Shown here: in pieces, positions 45,077-54,591 of the stretch
Position numbering within the stretch: position 1 is the stretch's first letter
Layout of the letters: the number at the start of each line of letters is the position of its first letter
Assembly (NCBI GenBank): GCA_006503535.1
Contig: QYRS01000005.1
Span: 2,790,001 to 2,854,000 of the forward strand
Source: Arthrinium phaeospermum
Lineage: Eukaryota; Ascomycota; Sordariomycetes; Amphisphaeriales; Apiosporaceae
DNA length: 64,000 nt
Direction: 5' to 3'
The notes under the pieces: model-generated
Databases searched by the model: none
What the model was told of the DNA's origin: nothing
What the model saw: only the letters and a program-made list of their open reading frames with translations
Translations under genes and position numbers: made by a program

Positions 45077-46531
45077 CTAAGCGAACCCAATATTCCCCGC
45101 CTTGATCTCCTTCTCCGGCCCCGCCAACGGATCCTTCTTGTCGAACGCGTGCTTGGCCCGCTTCGCCCGCGTCCACTGCGTGATGTCGTAGTTGCGGGCG
45201 CCGAAGACGGGCTCCCCCTTCTTCTTCATGGCCGCGAACGACTTCTTCCAGCCCCAGCGGTCAACCTTGGCCGGCCCCTCGAGGGGCGGGATCCCGCCGT
45301 CGTCGCCCTCGCCTCCTCGGACTCCAGCGCGCCGACCACCTCGTCCGCGCCGACCAGGCCGGACGCCGCGAGGTCGATGCCGCCCTTCTTGGCGTACGCG
45401 ACGACCTGGCCCGCCAGTCGAGCTCCCCGTGGTCGAAGCCCATGCCGTCCAGGTCCTTGGCCCACTCGAGGTACCACGCCATGACGAGCGGGAGGTCCCT
45501 GAGGCGGGAGTCGGCCTTGAGCTCGCCGGCTCGGTCCAGCTCGTTGAGCATGGTGAGGAGCATGTCGCCGATGCCTTGGATCGTCTCCCCGATGCGCTCG
45601 GCGTCGTCGTAGCCTGGACGGATTTTTTCGATTAGCAAATCCCACTCCAGACGAAGAAGTCATACATAGAGAACAGGGCAACCTTACCCATCCAGGGGCC
45701 GAGTTCCTCGGTCGTCAGCCAGTGAACCGCGGCAGCCACCACGGCCCACATATGATTAATCGTCGCCTCATCGCGCTCCTTCTTCTTGAACTGTCGTTGA
45801 AAGCGACGAGCTGGTGGGTTTCGAGCGCATTAGCAATTCAGTGTCCGCCTTATATGACATGGGGGGGGGGGGGGGGGGGCGTTCAATCCTCCGGCAAGTA
45901 GACAGACTTACCATCCTCTCAATCACCTCCTGCAAACCGTACCCGTGGAAGTCGTTGTAGACGTACATGCCGAACGAGTCCGGGTCGCACCACTGCGCGC
46001 CCTCGTGCCAGCCGACGAAGAGCTTCCACGTCTGCCAGAACGCGAACCACCGGTGCTCGGGTGCTCGGCCGCGGGCTCGCCCAGCAGCTTCTTGCCGCGC
46101 TGCGCCAGGTAGAGCCGCTCGACCTTGTCATCCTCGTCTTCATCCTCGTCCGCCTCTTCGTCGGCTTCTCCCTCGCCCCACCGTTGTGGACCGCCTCTTC
46201 GTCGGCTTCTCCCTCGCCCCCACCGTTGTGGGACCTCGTTCTCGAAGTCGAATCGGGGCCGCGCGATGCAGTACCACCCGAAGAGGTCGCGCTCCTTATT
46301 ATGGGCCTAGATGGATGATGGCTTTCATGTCAGTTGCCGCGGACGACTTACGCAGGGCTAAAATAACGATTGGGTTCAATGGTTCAGTAGATTTACGTGG
46401 TCTCCGCTCCCCTCGGGCGCTGTTTCAGCGCCCTCCTCCTCCCGTTGTTGGTCTTCTGCCGCTTGTCGCTGCTACTCGCCGACGCTTGGTTAGCGTCGGA
46501 CTCGGACCCGCGTGTGCTTTTTGGGGGGCAT
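45077..46531 (-). CDS. Unrecognised fungal protein, multi-exon, frame-broken
   Basis: Family not recognised. The likely start is ATG 46531, whose second frame (after one base in the CCCCCC run) gives PPKSTRGSESDANQASASSS and a basic RRRALKQRPRG. A further exon reads HNKERDLFGWYCIARPRFDF, then an acidic Asp/Glu run interrupted by a 40-base duplication (46150-46231). RLYLAQRGKKLLGEPAAE follows, then a shift, FAFWQTWKLFVGWHEGAQWC and DPDSFGMYVYNDFHGYGLQE. An intron holding 20 Gs separates VIERM from FKKKERDEATINHMWAVVAA. Another intron (GTAAGG...CAG) precedes YDDAERIGETIQGIGDMLLT. The end is GWKKSFAAMKKKGEPVFG and IKAGNIGFA, stopping at 45077. The rich Trp/Tyr content and conserved look argue for a real gene; two or three shifts remain. 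Confidence 0.5.
45859..45878. repeat. Run of 20 G
   Basis: Uninterrupted homopolymer in the intron near 45795-45913 of the preceding gene. Its true length is unlikely to be exact in any assembly. Confidence 0.9.
46150..46231. repeat. Direct repeat, 40 and 41 bases
   Basis: Copies at 46150-46189 and 46191-46231 differ only by one C in a C run. They lie in the Glu/Asp-coding part of the gene above, and the length difference shifts the frame between them. Confidence 0.85.
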
Positions 46532-47358
46532 CTTTCTTGGTCGGCAATGATGAGGAAATCCTTAATTAAGCCTTGTGATGAATTGAGTAAACTAGAGGGA
46601 GAGTAAATTATGTCAGTGTCCAGGAGGAGGGCGACGGGCTCTTCCCCAGCATTTATCAAAACTGCCGTCTGTTGACCTTGCAGACGTCATACCCTTGACC
46701 GAGTCCCAACGCGTCGCGTTAGAGAACCACACTAAAACAGGCCCTCCGAATGGCGATCGTCCCAGCTGAAGCCAGTGCCAATTTGTGGCGCGCAGGTGCT
46801 GGACTTTAGCGCACCATACCCAGCTCCCCAACCAACAGGTGGCATCAACAATGCCGCAGACAAAATTTGCGGTCCAGGAATCGCCGAATAGTATTGCGGC
46901 AGCGTAACATGATTCTCAAGAGATAGGTCCAGTAGCTTCCATGTAATGATCATACAAGGCAAGCAGCTCGCCTGTTTTGCCGTAAGTGTGGCTGTGCTCA
47001 ACCCTGCTTCAGGGCACCCTTGTCTTGGAACGTGTAAATAAGTTTGAGCTCCAAACGTCAAACCATCAGATGAAAGCATCGTGATATCAGAATCAGAGCA
47101 TCGAACCACCACCAGTGCGAGCAATTAGGCAGCCATCACCCCCCTGATTAGAGGGGAATGTATTGTAATGTACTAGTACGGCGACGGGTGTATTCTGCGT
47201 ACCTGCGCGCCAGTTGTGTTTCGTGTGTATGCATTCGGAAGGCATTGCTATTCAAAAGGCCATACAATGCTGCCACACAAAAGCAGCAACCCGTCAGCAA
47301 AACATGGGTATATAAAAGGTCGTAATTAAAGACACGACGTTCATGTCGTGAGCATGCA
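46532..47358. other. Intergenic region with weak coding traces
   Basis: Minus-strand frames around 46730-47120 contain peptide-like stretches (for example DITMLSSDGLTFGAQ, TGELLALYDHYMEATG) separated by stops and shifts. These may be relics of an unidentified gene. I cannot assign a family. Confidence 0.3.
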
Positions 47359-49319
47359 TTACGGGTCGTCGTCGTCAAACACAACCGAATCCCAATTCCG
47401 CCGCTTCGCAGACCTTTCCGTCTCATCCGCATCGTGCCGATCCCGCTTCGGACTCGCCGCCCCATGCTTGTCCGTACTACCGCTCCCGAGGCTGCAGAAT
47501 CCCAGGCCCTCCAGTTCCGAATCTGAGTCTTGGTCGAGTAGCATGTCCAGATCGCGGTCCACGGCAGCTTGGTCCTGGTCCTGGTCCTGGTCCCGGTCGT
47601 TGGTGCTTGTGTGCACCTGCAGGCTTCCGTTCCCATGATGATGCGTGCCAGTAGACCCTAGCGGATCCGGATCGTCGAGCAAAGATTGAAAAGATTCAGT
47701 TTCCTGCTGATGGTGGTGATGATGATGGTGATCGGAGTGGTCAACTTGTAGGTGGGAATCGTAGGAGCCGTCGGAGAGTGAAGTGTGCGCTACATGTGGG
47801 CTCTGATGTGGCGGCATAATAGTGTCGGCTCGAATGCATGAAAGTGGTGGTGGTGGTGATGATGGGCTTGATGGTGAGGCGCTTGGGATATGATTTGAGG
47901 ATCTATAGGCTGGTAGAGAGCATGGGCATCACCGTGCAGCCCGATCAAGGCCGAAGCAGCCTGCGTGGCACGGTGGATTTGGGTCATGTGGTCATGGGTT
48001 GGTCTTGTAGCATCGGACTGTGGGACTGCAGGACAGAGCTGTCATGGGTTTCCAGCGGGTGGACGGGATTCAATAGCGAGGCGATGTCACCGGGATTCGC
48101 GTAGGGTTTGCATTGGTATGAAGTGGAGCTATGTGTGCTGGTCGATGGCATCAATGCCAACCGTCTCATCCGCCGTCGGGAGTGGTGACATGGCGACGGA
48201 TTCTGGGGTCATATTGAGATCATCTAGGCTCGTACTTAGGACTCCCCTCCTCGCTAGGACCGGGGCAGGTGCCGTTGTCACTTTGCTAAGCTCCTTGCAC
48301 TCAGGACAGAGTCTAATTACATCGGACACGGTCTCCTTGATGCGACTCCAGTGGTATCGCTCGGCAATGGTGGCCGTGGTCTTGTTGATCCCCGAGTGGC
48401 TTCCGCTCTCGTGCATGCGCTTGGCTATGTCCATCTGCTGCGCGGGGTCGCTGATGACCTCCTTGCCCTTGAGCATGAGGACGTCATTGTCGAGGAGTTT
48501 ATAGTGCGTCGCGGCACTACGCAGTCTACTTTTGTCGGCACGGTTAGATCCGTCTGGGTAGCGACCATGCTTGAGGTAGTATTTGATCTTGTCGAAACGG
48601 TCTTCACTCACCGGCCCCTCGGCGTCGTCTCCGACGAGGTCCCGACCGTAGATGATGGCATCTACCAGTCGGTCAGGGTAGGACTTGAGCCGGCCGCAGC
48701 CCTTGACGCGCCCTATGCGCTTGAAGCCCAGAGCATCCCAAATCTTGCATGACGCAACGTTGGTCTCGTACACGAGGTTGAAGACGGAGTAGGAGTACCC
48801 GAGTTTAGGGGCCCAATCGAGATAGCTTTCGCCCATCAGTCGACCTACGCCACGGTTTCGCGAAGCGTCTGTGACCAGGAACCCGGCGTTGCAAACATGA
48901 CTGCTCCGACCCGGGTAGTTGGGCTTGATGTAGAAGCTTCCCAAGCATTCCTTGGACCAATCCTTCCCCTCGGTGACATCTTCAAGGCTGCTGATGTCGC
49001 CGAGGAGCATGATACCCGCGAAGTTCTGGAACCAATAAGAAGAGAACTTCTCCAGCGGCATGGGGTCGATCATGGGATAGGTATCGCCCCCTTCAATCTC
49101 CTTGGCAAGTTGATCCGAAAGATACTTGAGCAATGTCTGCGGCACTTGATCTTTGGACACGAATGGCACAATCGTAGCCACGGTCTGCCGGTCTCGCAGC
49201 GTCACTTGACGAGGAAGGACGTCAGGAGGAAGGGCAGGATTGCTCGGGTCCGGATAAGGGAGAGCACCAGAGACTCGATGAATGGTCGGGCTCTCTGGGT
49301 CATCCATGATAGCCGGCAT
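47359..49319 (-). CDS. Spt10-like GNAT acetyltransferase with H2C2 zinc domain
   Basis: Spt10 in yeast is a GNAT-related, integrase-zinc-finger-containing activator of core histone genes. From ATG 49319, 396 residues are open. The GNAT fold spans about 45-225 with the acetyl-CoA loop RNRGVGRLMG (R154, G157, G159) and FNLVYETNVASCKIWDALGF. An H2C2 zinc-binding domain like that of retroelement integrases follows: H303/H308...H323 and C338-x2-C341 (GINKTTATIAERYHW, CPEC). After 48129 the protein seems to go on through frame changes into a low-complexity tail (SYQCKPYANPGDIASLLN; His-rich runs; MLLDQDSDSELEGLG; KRDRHDADETERSAKRRN) ending at 47359. The tail is disordered, so shifts there cannot be checked by motif. 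Without it the stop at 48129 is used. Confidence 0.75.
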
Positions 49320-51508
49320 TGTGTGTTTATCTCGGCCACGCCAGAGCCAACCAAGTCAACGAGACTGGAAGTCTGGGTCAGCAAGATTCACACATATCTC
49401 GAGAGCTACCCCTGCAGCGACCAGTAAGAAGCCCAATGAGCTGGCTCATAATTGCCGCCATCTTGCATGATGTGTAGCGCCACTACTCGCTCAGCTCGGC
49501 TAGGTCTTCTTTGCTGCCATGGCTCTTCAAAAACAACTCAACTTGGAAGCCCAACGTGCACTTACTTCGACTTCTTGAGAAAAAAAGGTGGTCCTAACGC
49601 AAGGTCCCTGAAAAGCACGCTCACGTAATGTGGATGCAGCCGCCCAGTGCAAGGTTTCCTTGGTTGTTTCCCTGCTGTTCTGAGATGTTCGTGGTGATGG
49701 ATTGTGCGCAGTTGCCTTCCTTGACCAAAAGGACGGACGACCAAGGCCGAAGGAAATAGGCGGGGTAACTTCGAGAGCTCACCCAGCTCTCAGTAAGCCC
49801 AGCTGCGCGCCAGCTGGGTCGGGTCTACGCGTTAGGCGCAGACATTAGACTCACAACACTGTCGCTCTTTAGGCGATAAGATAGCGACAGCCATCCGTAA
49901 ATCGGAGGATAGCGGCATGCGACAGCGCACGCGACAGCAACATCCGACACATTCGTCAACATTCCGCAACGCAAACGTCCAGCATATGCAACCCGATCCA
50001 CTGGTAGGCAGCTTGTCAATATTGACTTTCAAGCACTCCCAATCATTGGGCCGGGAGTTGTGAGTAGGGGTCAATCTCTGCCCAACTTGACAACCGTACC
50101 TCGTCCCTTTGGCCGCGGATGTATGGCACGTGGTCATGAAAGGTCGGTCCTTCTTCTGATCAAACATTGGGTGCATCAATACCAGGGCTGAGCTATCCAC
50201 CTATCGGCTGCTACGTGTGCCTTGATATCCTTCCTTCTCTTCCGAAGCTGCGGTCACCAATTACTCCTCATTGAAGATCTGGGGAGTCACCAGAGCCGGC
50301 AGCGCAATAGAGCTGAAGACTTACTATGCCCCAGCCCCTCCACCCGAGTAGAAACTGGTGTTACTCATCTCGATGTCCCCCCTCGGCGGGCATGAAACAT
50401 GGAAGTCCTTGGTAACCGCCTGGATATGGACATGTAGGTGTAGAATACGCGATTGCGCGAATGCGCGAGCTGGGCAGCGTACTCAGGTCGCGGTGCGGGG
50501 CACTCGTGGCATCGTCAGTTGACAGGGTGCCCCGCGCGATCGTGAGGCGTGCTGCCACTAACATCGACTCGAAACAGGTACAAGTCTCCATTTCCACGGC
50601 AGCCATGCGGGTTTGTTTACTAGAAATGACGCCTTTGACCCATCTAGGCAATCAACTTCTCATGCCAAAAGTATACTTACGATATAAGGGCCAAGATTGA
50701 TAAGAAGAGAGGTGGGAACAGACCGCCAGAATGCCCCTGCGCCATGGTGACACCACCCTGCCACCAAGGTTGGGCTGGAAAGAAGAAGTGCGCCATTCGC
50801 GGTAGAACACGATGCGACCCTGGCGATCACGAACCCGACCCAATGAGAACCGGTATATCCCCTTCCCAACATGGCGGTCTGGCGCGGTGTCCGAAACGAG
50901 GCTTGGCGGTGGTCTGGTTTCGAGGCGAGCAGTCGCACGCTTCGGATGCCAGAGGTGGGGTGGGGCCTTTATGCGATTTGGGGGATTTTGGGGTCGCGTC
51001 CGATATGCGCTGCCCAGCGCCTTGCCCTGGAGGCGGTGGGGACCAGCAGCCACTCACAATCCCGCATCTAGATATACCCCGGCGGGTCAGATCCGGGAAA
51101 GACCCCACCGCCCGCACGGGATAGGCAGCTTGGGTCGTCTCTCCAACATGTACGCTGCAGAGCTCCGCGCCATTGCTGCATGCCCAAATCGCATCCCCCC
51201 TTGACCGCCTGGACAGCGGTCTGGGCGGACATGGCAGAATCGGGATGTCGTTCAACAATTGGATGCGACTCACTTCCATGCGCGGAACGACTGGCAGAGG
51301 CCGTGGTTCCAGGCCGCCGCTGATGCTGGTATAAGTTGGCGAGGAGACGGCCTCTTCCAGCGTCTCCTTTCTCTTGTCCATCACATCTCAACACAGTCTG
51401 CATAACACTCCAACACCAGTTCGATATCGCTCTCTCAAGATCTCCCGATCTTTATTCTAAGCTTGTATATCCTTATATACCTTGCTTGTACCTAAGCTTC
51501 ATTTCGCA
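49320..51508. other. Intergenic region
   Basis: About 2.2 kb between divergent genes. Several overlapping open frames of 100-185 codons on both strands lie at 50.6-51.4 kb, but none has a domain or a convincing composition. The last 130 bases are the CT-rich leader of the next gene. Confidence 0.35.
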
Positions 51509-52528
51509 ATGGCTGCCGCAGTACTCATCCCTCTTTCCACCATCAACCAGAACGGAGGCATCCTCCCCGCCAGTGCTCTGACCCAGCACGTCCCTCGTCA
51601 TGGCCGCAGCCGGGGCATGAGCATGAAGGGCAAGAGCGCCAAGGGACGAAGCTACAGCATCGTCGAGGACTCGGACGTCACCGTCGCCAAGGCCGTCTCC
51701 TTCCTTCTCAAGCGTGCGGTCAAAGCCGACGAGGTCGAGCCCGAGTCGGCAGATGAGGAGAATGACTATTTGATAGCGGACGCCGAGGGCTGGGTCTCTG
51801 TTGCGGATTTTGTAAGTGCCCTCTCTTCATCTCGGTGTTCAACAGGAAACAAACACGTATTGACAATTGCTTCTGTAGCTGCAACACCCCAATATGACGG
51901 AACTCCGAGTCGATCTCGAGGGAGTCCAGCAAGCCGCCGCCTGCATAAGGGCACGCTTCGCCATCCGTCAGAAGCCCGACACCGATGCCGAGCGGGCAGA
52001 CAGCTACCAAGTCCGCCAGAACGGCAAGCGGGCCAGCCTGCAAGCCCCCGTCCTCGAGGGCACCCCCCTGACCAAGGACTCGGACAACCTGCCCGAGTAC
52101 GCCGTCTACGAGACGACGTACCAAGCCTACCCCTCATCCTCGCCTTCGGCAGCATCAAGCGCGCCGACGGCGCCACCCACTCCCCCTTCGCGGCCGCCAA
52201 CACCAGCGACGCCGACGTCAGCATCTACGTGCACCTGCGCACCGCCATGGAGCAGGCGCCCCAGATCACCTGGCAGTTCACCACCACGGGCGGCCTCGTG
52301 ACGTCGGAGGAGGTGCCCAAGAGCCTCTGGAAGAAGGTCGTCGGCCGCCGCCAGGACGTCGGCCTCCTCCTCGAGGACGGCGAGGTCCGCAAGGAGGTCC
52401 CCGACTACCTGCGCGGCAAGGGCGGCAAGGGCAAGGCCAAGCGGGGCAAGGGCATGCTGCGCCAGGAGGGCCAGGAGGGGCGCGTCGCTTCCGAGTCCTC
52501 GGACAGCAACAACGAGGAGGAGATCTAA
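51509..52528 (+). CDS. Divergent tRNA 2'-phosphotransferase (Tpt1/KptA)-like protein
   Basis: Tpt1/KptA removes the splice-junction 2'-phosphate from tRNA by NAD+-dependent ADP-ribosyl transfer. ATG 51509 is preferred to the upstream TTG. Exon 1 is 51509-51811 and exon 2 starts at 51879. The N-terminal winged-helix half is recognisable: VTVAKAVSFLLKRA, DAEGWVSVADFLQHP, then RARFAIRQKP (family: SKALSYLLRH, DGWVxVxDLL, RFxL). The C-terminal half has TYQAYP, a one-base shift near 52125 in a CCCC run, then LILAFGSIKRADGATHSPFA. In the family this region is GTYxxxxxxIxxxGLxxMxRxHIHFA. The His after LLR and the RxHIHF residues are replaced (KRA, GATHSPF), so the catalytic Arg/His set looks lost. 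The tail is Lys/Gly-rich and acidic. It is probably a non-catalytic paralogue. Confidence 0.6.
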   Translation: MAAAVLIPLSTINQNGGILPASALTQHVPRHGRSRGMSMKGKSAKGRSYSIVEDSDVTVAKAVSFLLKRAVKADEVEPESADEENDYLIADAEGWVSVADFVSALSSSRCSTGNKHVLTIASVAATPQYDGTPSRSRGSPASRRLHKGTLRHPSEARHRCRAGRQLPSPPERQAGQPASPRPRGHPPDQGLGQPARVRRLRDDVPSLPLILAFGSIKRADGATHSPFAAANTSDADVSIYVHLRTAMEQAPQITWQFTTTGGLVTSEEVPKSLWKKVVGRRQDVGLLLEDGEVRKEVPDYLRGKGGKGKAKRGKGMLRQEGQEGRVASESSDSNNEEEI

Positions 52529-52973
52529 GGGACGGGAATGGGAAAGGAAAGGACAGGGACGAAAGAGACATTTCTGAGACTAGATAGACACGAGACATGA
52601 CGACGACGACGACATTAGAGCAGACGAACACCACATAGTGGATGCCGATATACCAAAGGCGTCTGGCCAGGGGGGCCGAAACATAAATAAGATACCCGTT
52701 CGCGTTCTATATCACACTCTCCACAGAATCAATCTTCATTATGACCATTGCCTTACTTTCGCTTCTTGCAGGGATGATAAACTTGTTTCCAACAACTATC
52801 ATGGGAAAAAGATGAATAAAAGAAAACCCATACAAAACAAAAGGGGGTGGAGGCTGCTCGTCACCTTCGCTGCCGAATATCTCGACCATAAGCCATGCTG
52901 TGGTGGGATGCACAATGTAGTGTAAGTAGCAGAAATAAAAAGCAAAAGAAAATACAGCTGACCATTGATAATG
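52529..52973. other. Convergent intergenic region
   Basis: 3' flank of the Tpt1-like gene and trailer of the tRNA gene. No gene that I can support. Confidence 0.4.
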
Positions 52974-53083
52974 TGACAAGAGTGGGATTCGAACCCACGC
53001 CAGTTTCCTGACTACGATGTTGGGTGGCAATCCGAAGACTGATATCCTGAACGTAGCGCCTTAGACCGCTCGGCCATCTTGCC
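52974..53083 (-). tRNA. tRNA-Leu(CAG) with intron
   Basis: The minus strand gives an acceptor stem GGCAAGA/TCTTGTC with discriminator A, a D arm GGCCGAGCGGTC, and anticodon stem CTACG/CGTAG. The loop is TT-CAG-G-T with a 28-base intron one base 3' of the anticodon. A long variable arm (CAG GAAA CTG) and T arm GTGGGTTCGAATCCCAC complete it. The long variable arm and CAG anticodon make it leucine, reading CUG. Mature length is about 82 bases. A run of A/T-rich sequence follows. Confidence 0.93.
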
Positions 53084-53868
53084 CTGTTATTGGGTTGTTG
53101 TTGGATGGAAATGTTGTGCTTATTGGCTTACTTACTGGGGACATCGCCGAGTGCACACCGGGCAGTCTCGTGTGGGTACAAGATACATGCAATCAGACTG
53201 TGAATCTTGATGGCATTGTACAAGCTTGGGAGAAATGCATATTGTCTTTACCCAAGAGACATACAGCTTGCAGATACTGTGTGTTGTGCTTTGCACAAAC
53301 CCTACGATGAAAACTGTGTGAGAAAAAGGGGCAAAGCGTCAACGCAACACTTCAACTCGGTTGGCCATCTTGAAAAGCAAAATGCACATTAGCTAACACG
53401 ACTTTGAACGGAACTGTCTGGTGGATTACATGTCTATGACTTGCTCAACTCAGTATGTTGACAGGTAGTGATGGCACAATTGATTGTCGCTTTACAGCAG
53501 GCCAAGGCCACTCCGCGATGGAGATAAGGACCATTTGGGAAAGGGGGTTCACATGACAAATAGTCACAAGGAACAACTAAGCACAATGCATCAAGTCAAT
53601 TGAGCAAAGCTAACAAGAACAACTACACTAAGCCGGTTGCACATGCCATAGAAAAGCAAAGCCAGTAACGACTGACGGGGGAGCTGCCTAAATCGAGACC
53701 AAGAACCAAACAGCACGCGAAACAAGACACAAGAGCAGGTACAAAAGCCATGTGCAGCATACCCTCCACACAAATCCCATGACCCTGGAAAGCGACCCGG
53801 GCTTCCTAGCCGTCCCCTTCTTCTTCTTCATCCTTTTCTTCAACACCCAGCCCCGTCTCAGCCACCCC
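53084..53868. other. Intergenic spacer
   Basis: Between the head of the tRNA gene and the 3' end of a protein gene. Nothing else that I can support. Confidence 0.4.
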
Positions 53869-54591
53869 TTAATAATGGCCAGAACCACCGCTGCCACCAT
53901 AGCCGTAGCCGCCGCCCCCGCTGCTGCCCCCCTTCTGGCCCGAGCCACCGTGACCACTGTTGCCCCCGCCGTGACCGCTGTTGCCCCCGTGACCGCTGTT
54001 CCCCCCGCCGTGACCGCCGCTGCCGGAGCCGCTGCCACCGTGGTCCTTACTGCCGCTGCCGCCATGACCGCTGTTCCCACTGCCACCATGACCGCTGTTT
54101 CCACTGCCGCCGTGGCCGCTACTGCCACTGCCGCCATGGCCCTTACTGCCACTGCCACTGCCACCATGGCCGCTATTGCCGCCGTGCCCGCGGTTGCCGC
54201 CCCCGTGGTTCCCGCCGGTCTGCTGTCCGTGCCCGCCACCGTGGCCGTCGTCTGTCGCGCGGCATCGAAAGTCAGCCAGCGTGTCCCAAAGCCGAGCCAC
54301 GAAACCAATGGCCCTTGTCGCGAAAGCAGGGAAGGACATCGGGGAATCGGGTAAGTATGGAGGGATAAGGGGGAGAAGGTACTGACCGGCAGGTCCAATC
54401 GGCGAACTATCACTGGTGGTAGCAGCGCCGCTCTCGTCCTGGGCCGCGGCCTGGACGGCGGCCTCGGCCTCGTCGCGCTCCGTGAGGGGCAGGTCGCGGT
54501 ACTCGAGCAGAGCGTCGGTGTCCGCGGCCGGCACGGCCAGGGCGCGGGCGTGGACGGAGAGGAGCAGGGCGGTGAGGAAGAGCTTGTACAT
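53869..54591 (-). CDS. Secreted Gly/His-rich repeat protein 1
   Basis: Two exons (54591-54387 and 54251-53869) give 195 residues; without the GTCAGT...ACAG intron the frame also stays open (240). A signal peptide (MYKLFLTALLLSVHARALAV) is followed by an acidic pro-like region (ALLEYRDLPLTERDEAEAAV). The rest is repeats of the type GHGGSGNSGHGGSGSK, with His at regular spacing, ending GGYGYGGSGGSGHY. A paralogue lies at 57300-57839 with the same exon plan. High Gly/His/Ser content and secretion suggest a cell-wall or matrix protein. The His could bind Cu, Zn or Ni, but that is inference. It does not match hydrophobins or known effectors by Cys pattern. Confidence 0.75.
   Translation of the reverse strand: MYKLFLTALLLSVHARALAVPAADTDALLEYRDLPLTERDEAEAAVQAAAQDESGAATTSDSSPIGPAGQYLLPLIPPYLPDSPMSFPAFATRAIGFVARLWDTLADFRCRATDDGHGGGHGQQTGGNHGGGNRGHGGNSGHGGSGSGSKGHGGSGSSGHGGSGNSGHGGSGNSGHGGSGSKDHGGSGSGSGGHGGGNSGHGGNSGHGGGNSGHGGSGQKGGSSGGGGYGYGGSGGSGHY

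Noticed and set aside
50827..51384. 185-codon minus-strand frame upstream of the Tpt1-like gene
   Set aside because: Overlaps other frames of similar length on both strands, no domain, no intron signals; likely chance in GC-rich spacer.
53752..54354. 200-codon plus-strand frame, Ala/Val/Thr-rich
   Set aside because: Complement of the Gly/His repeats; the minus strand has a signal peptide and a paralogue.
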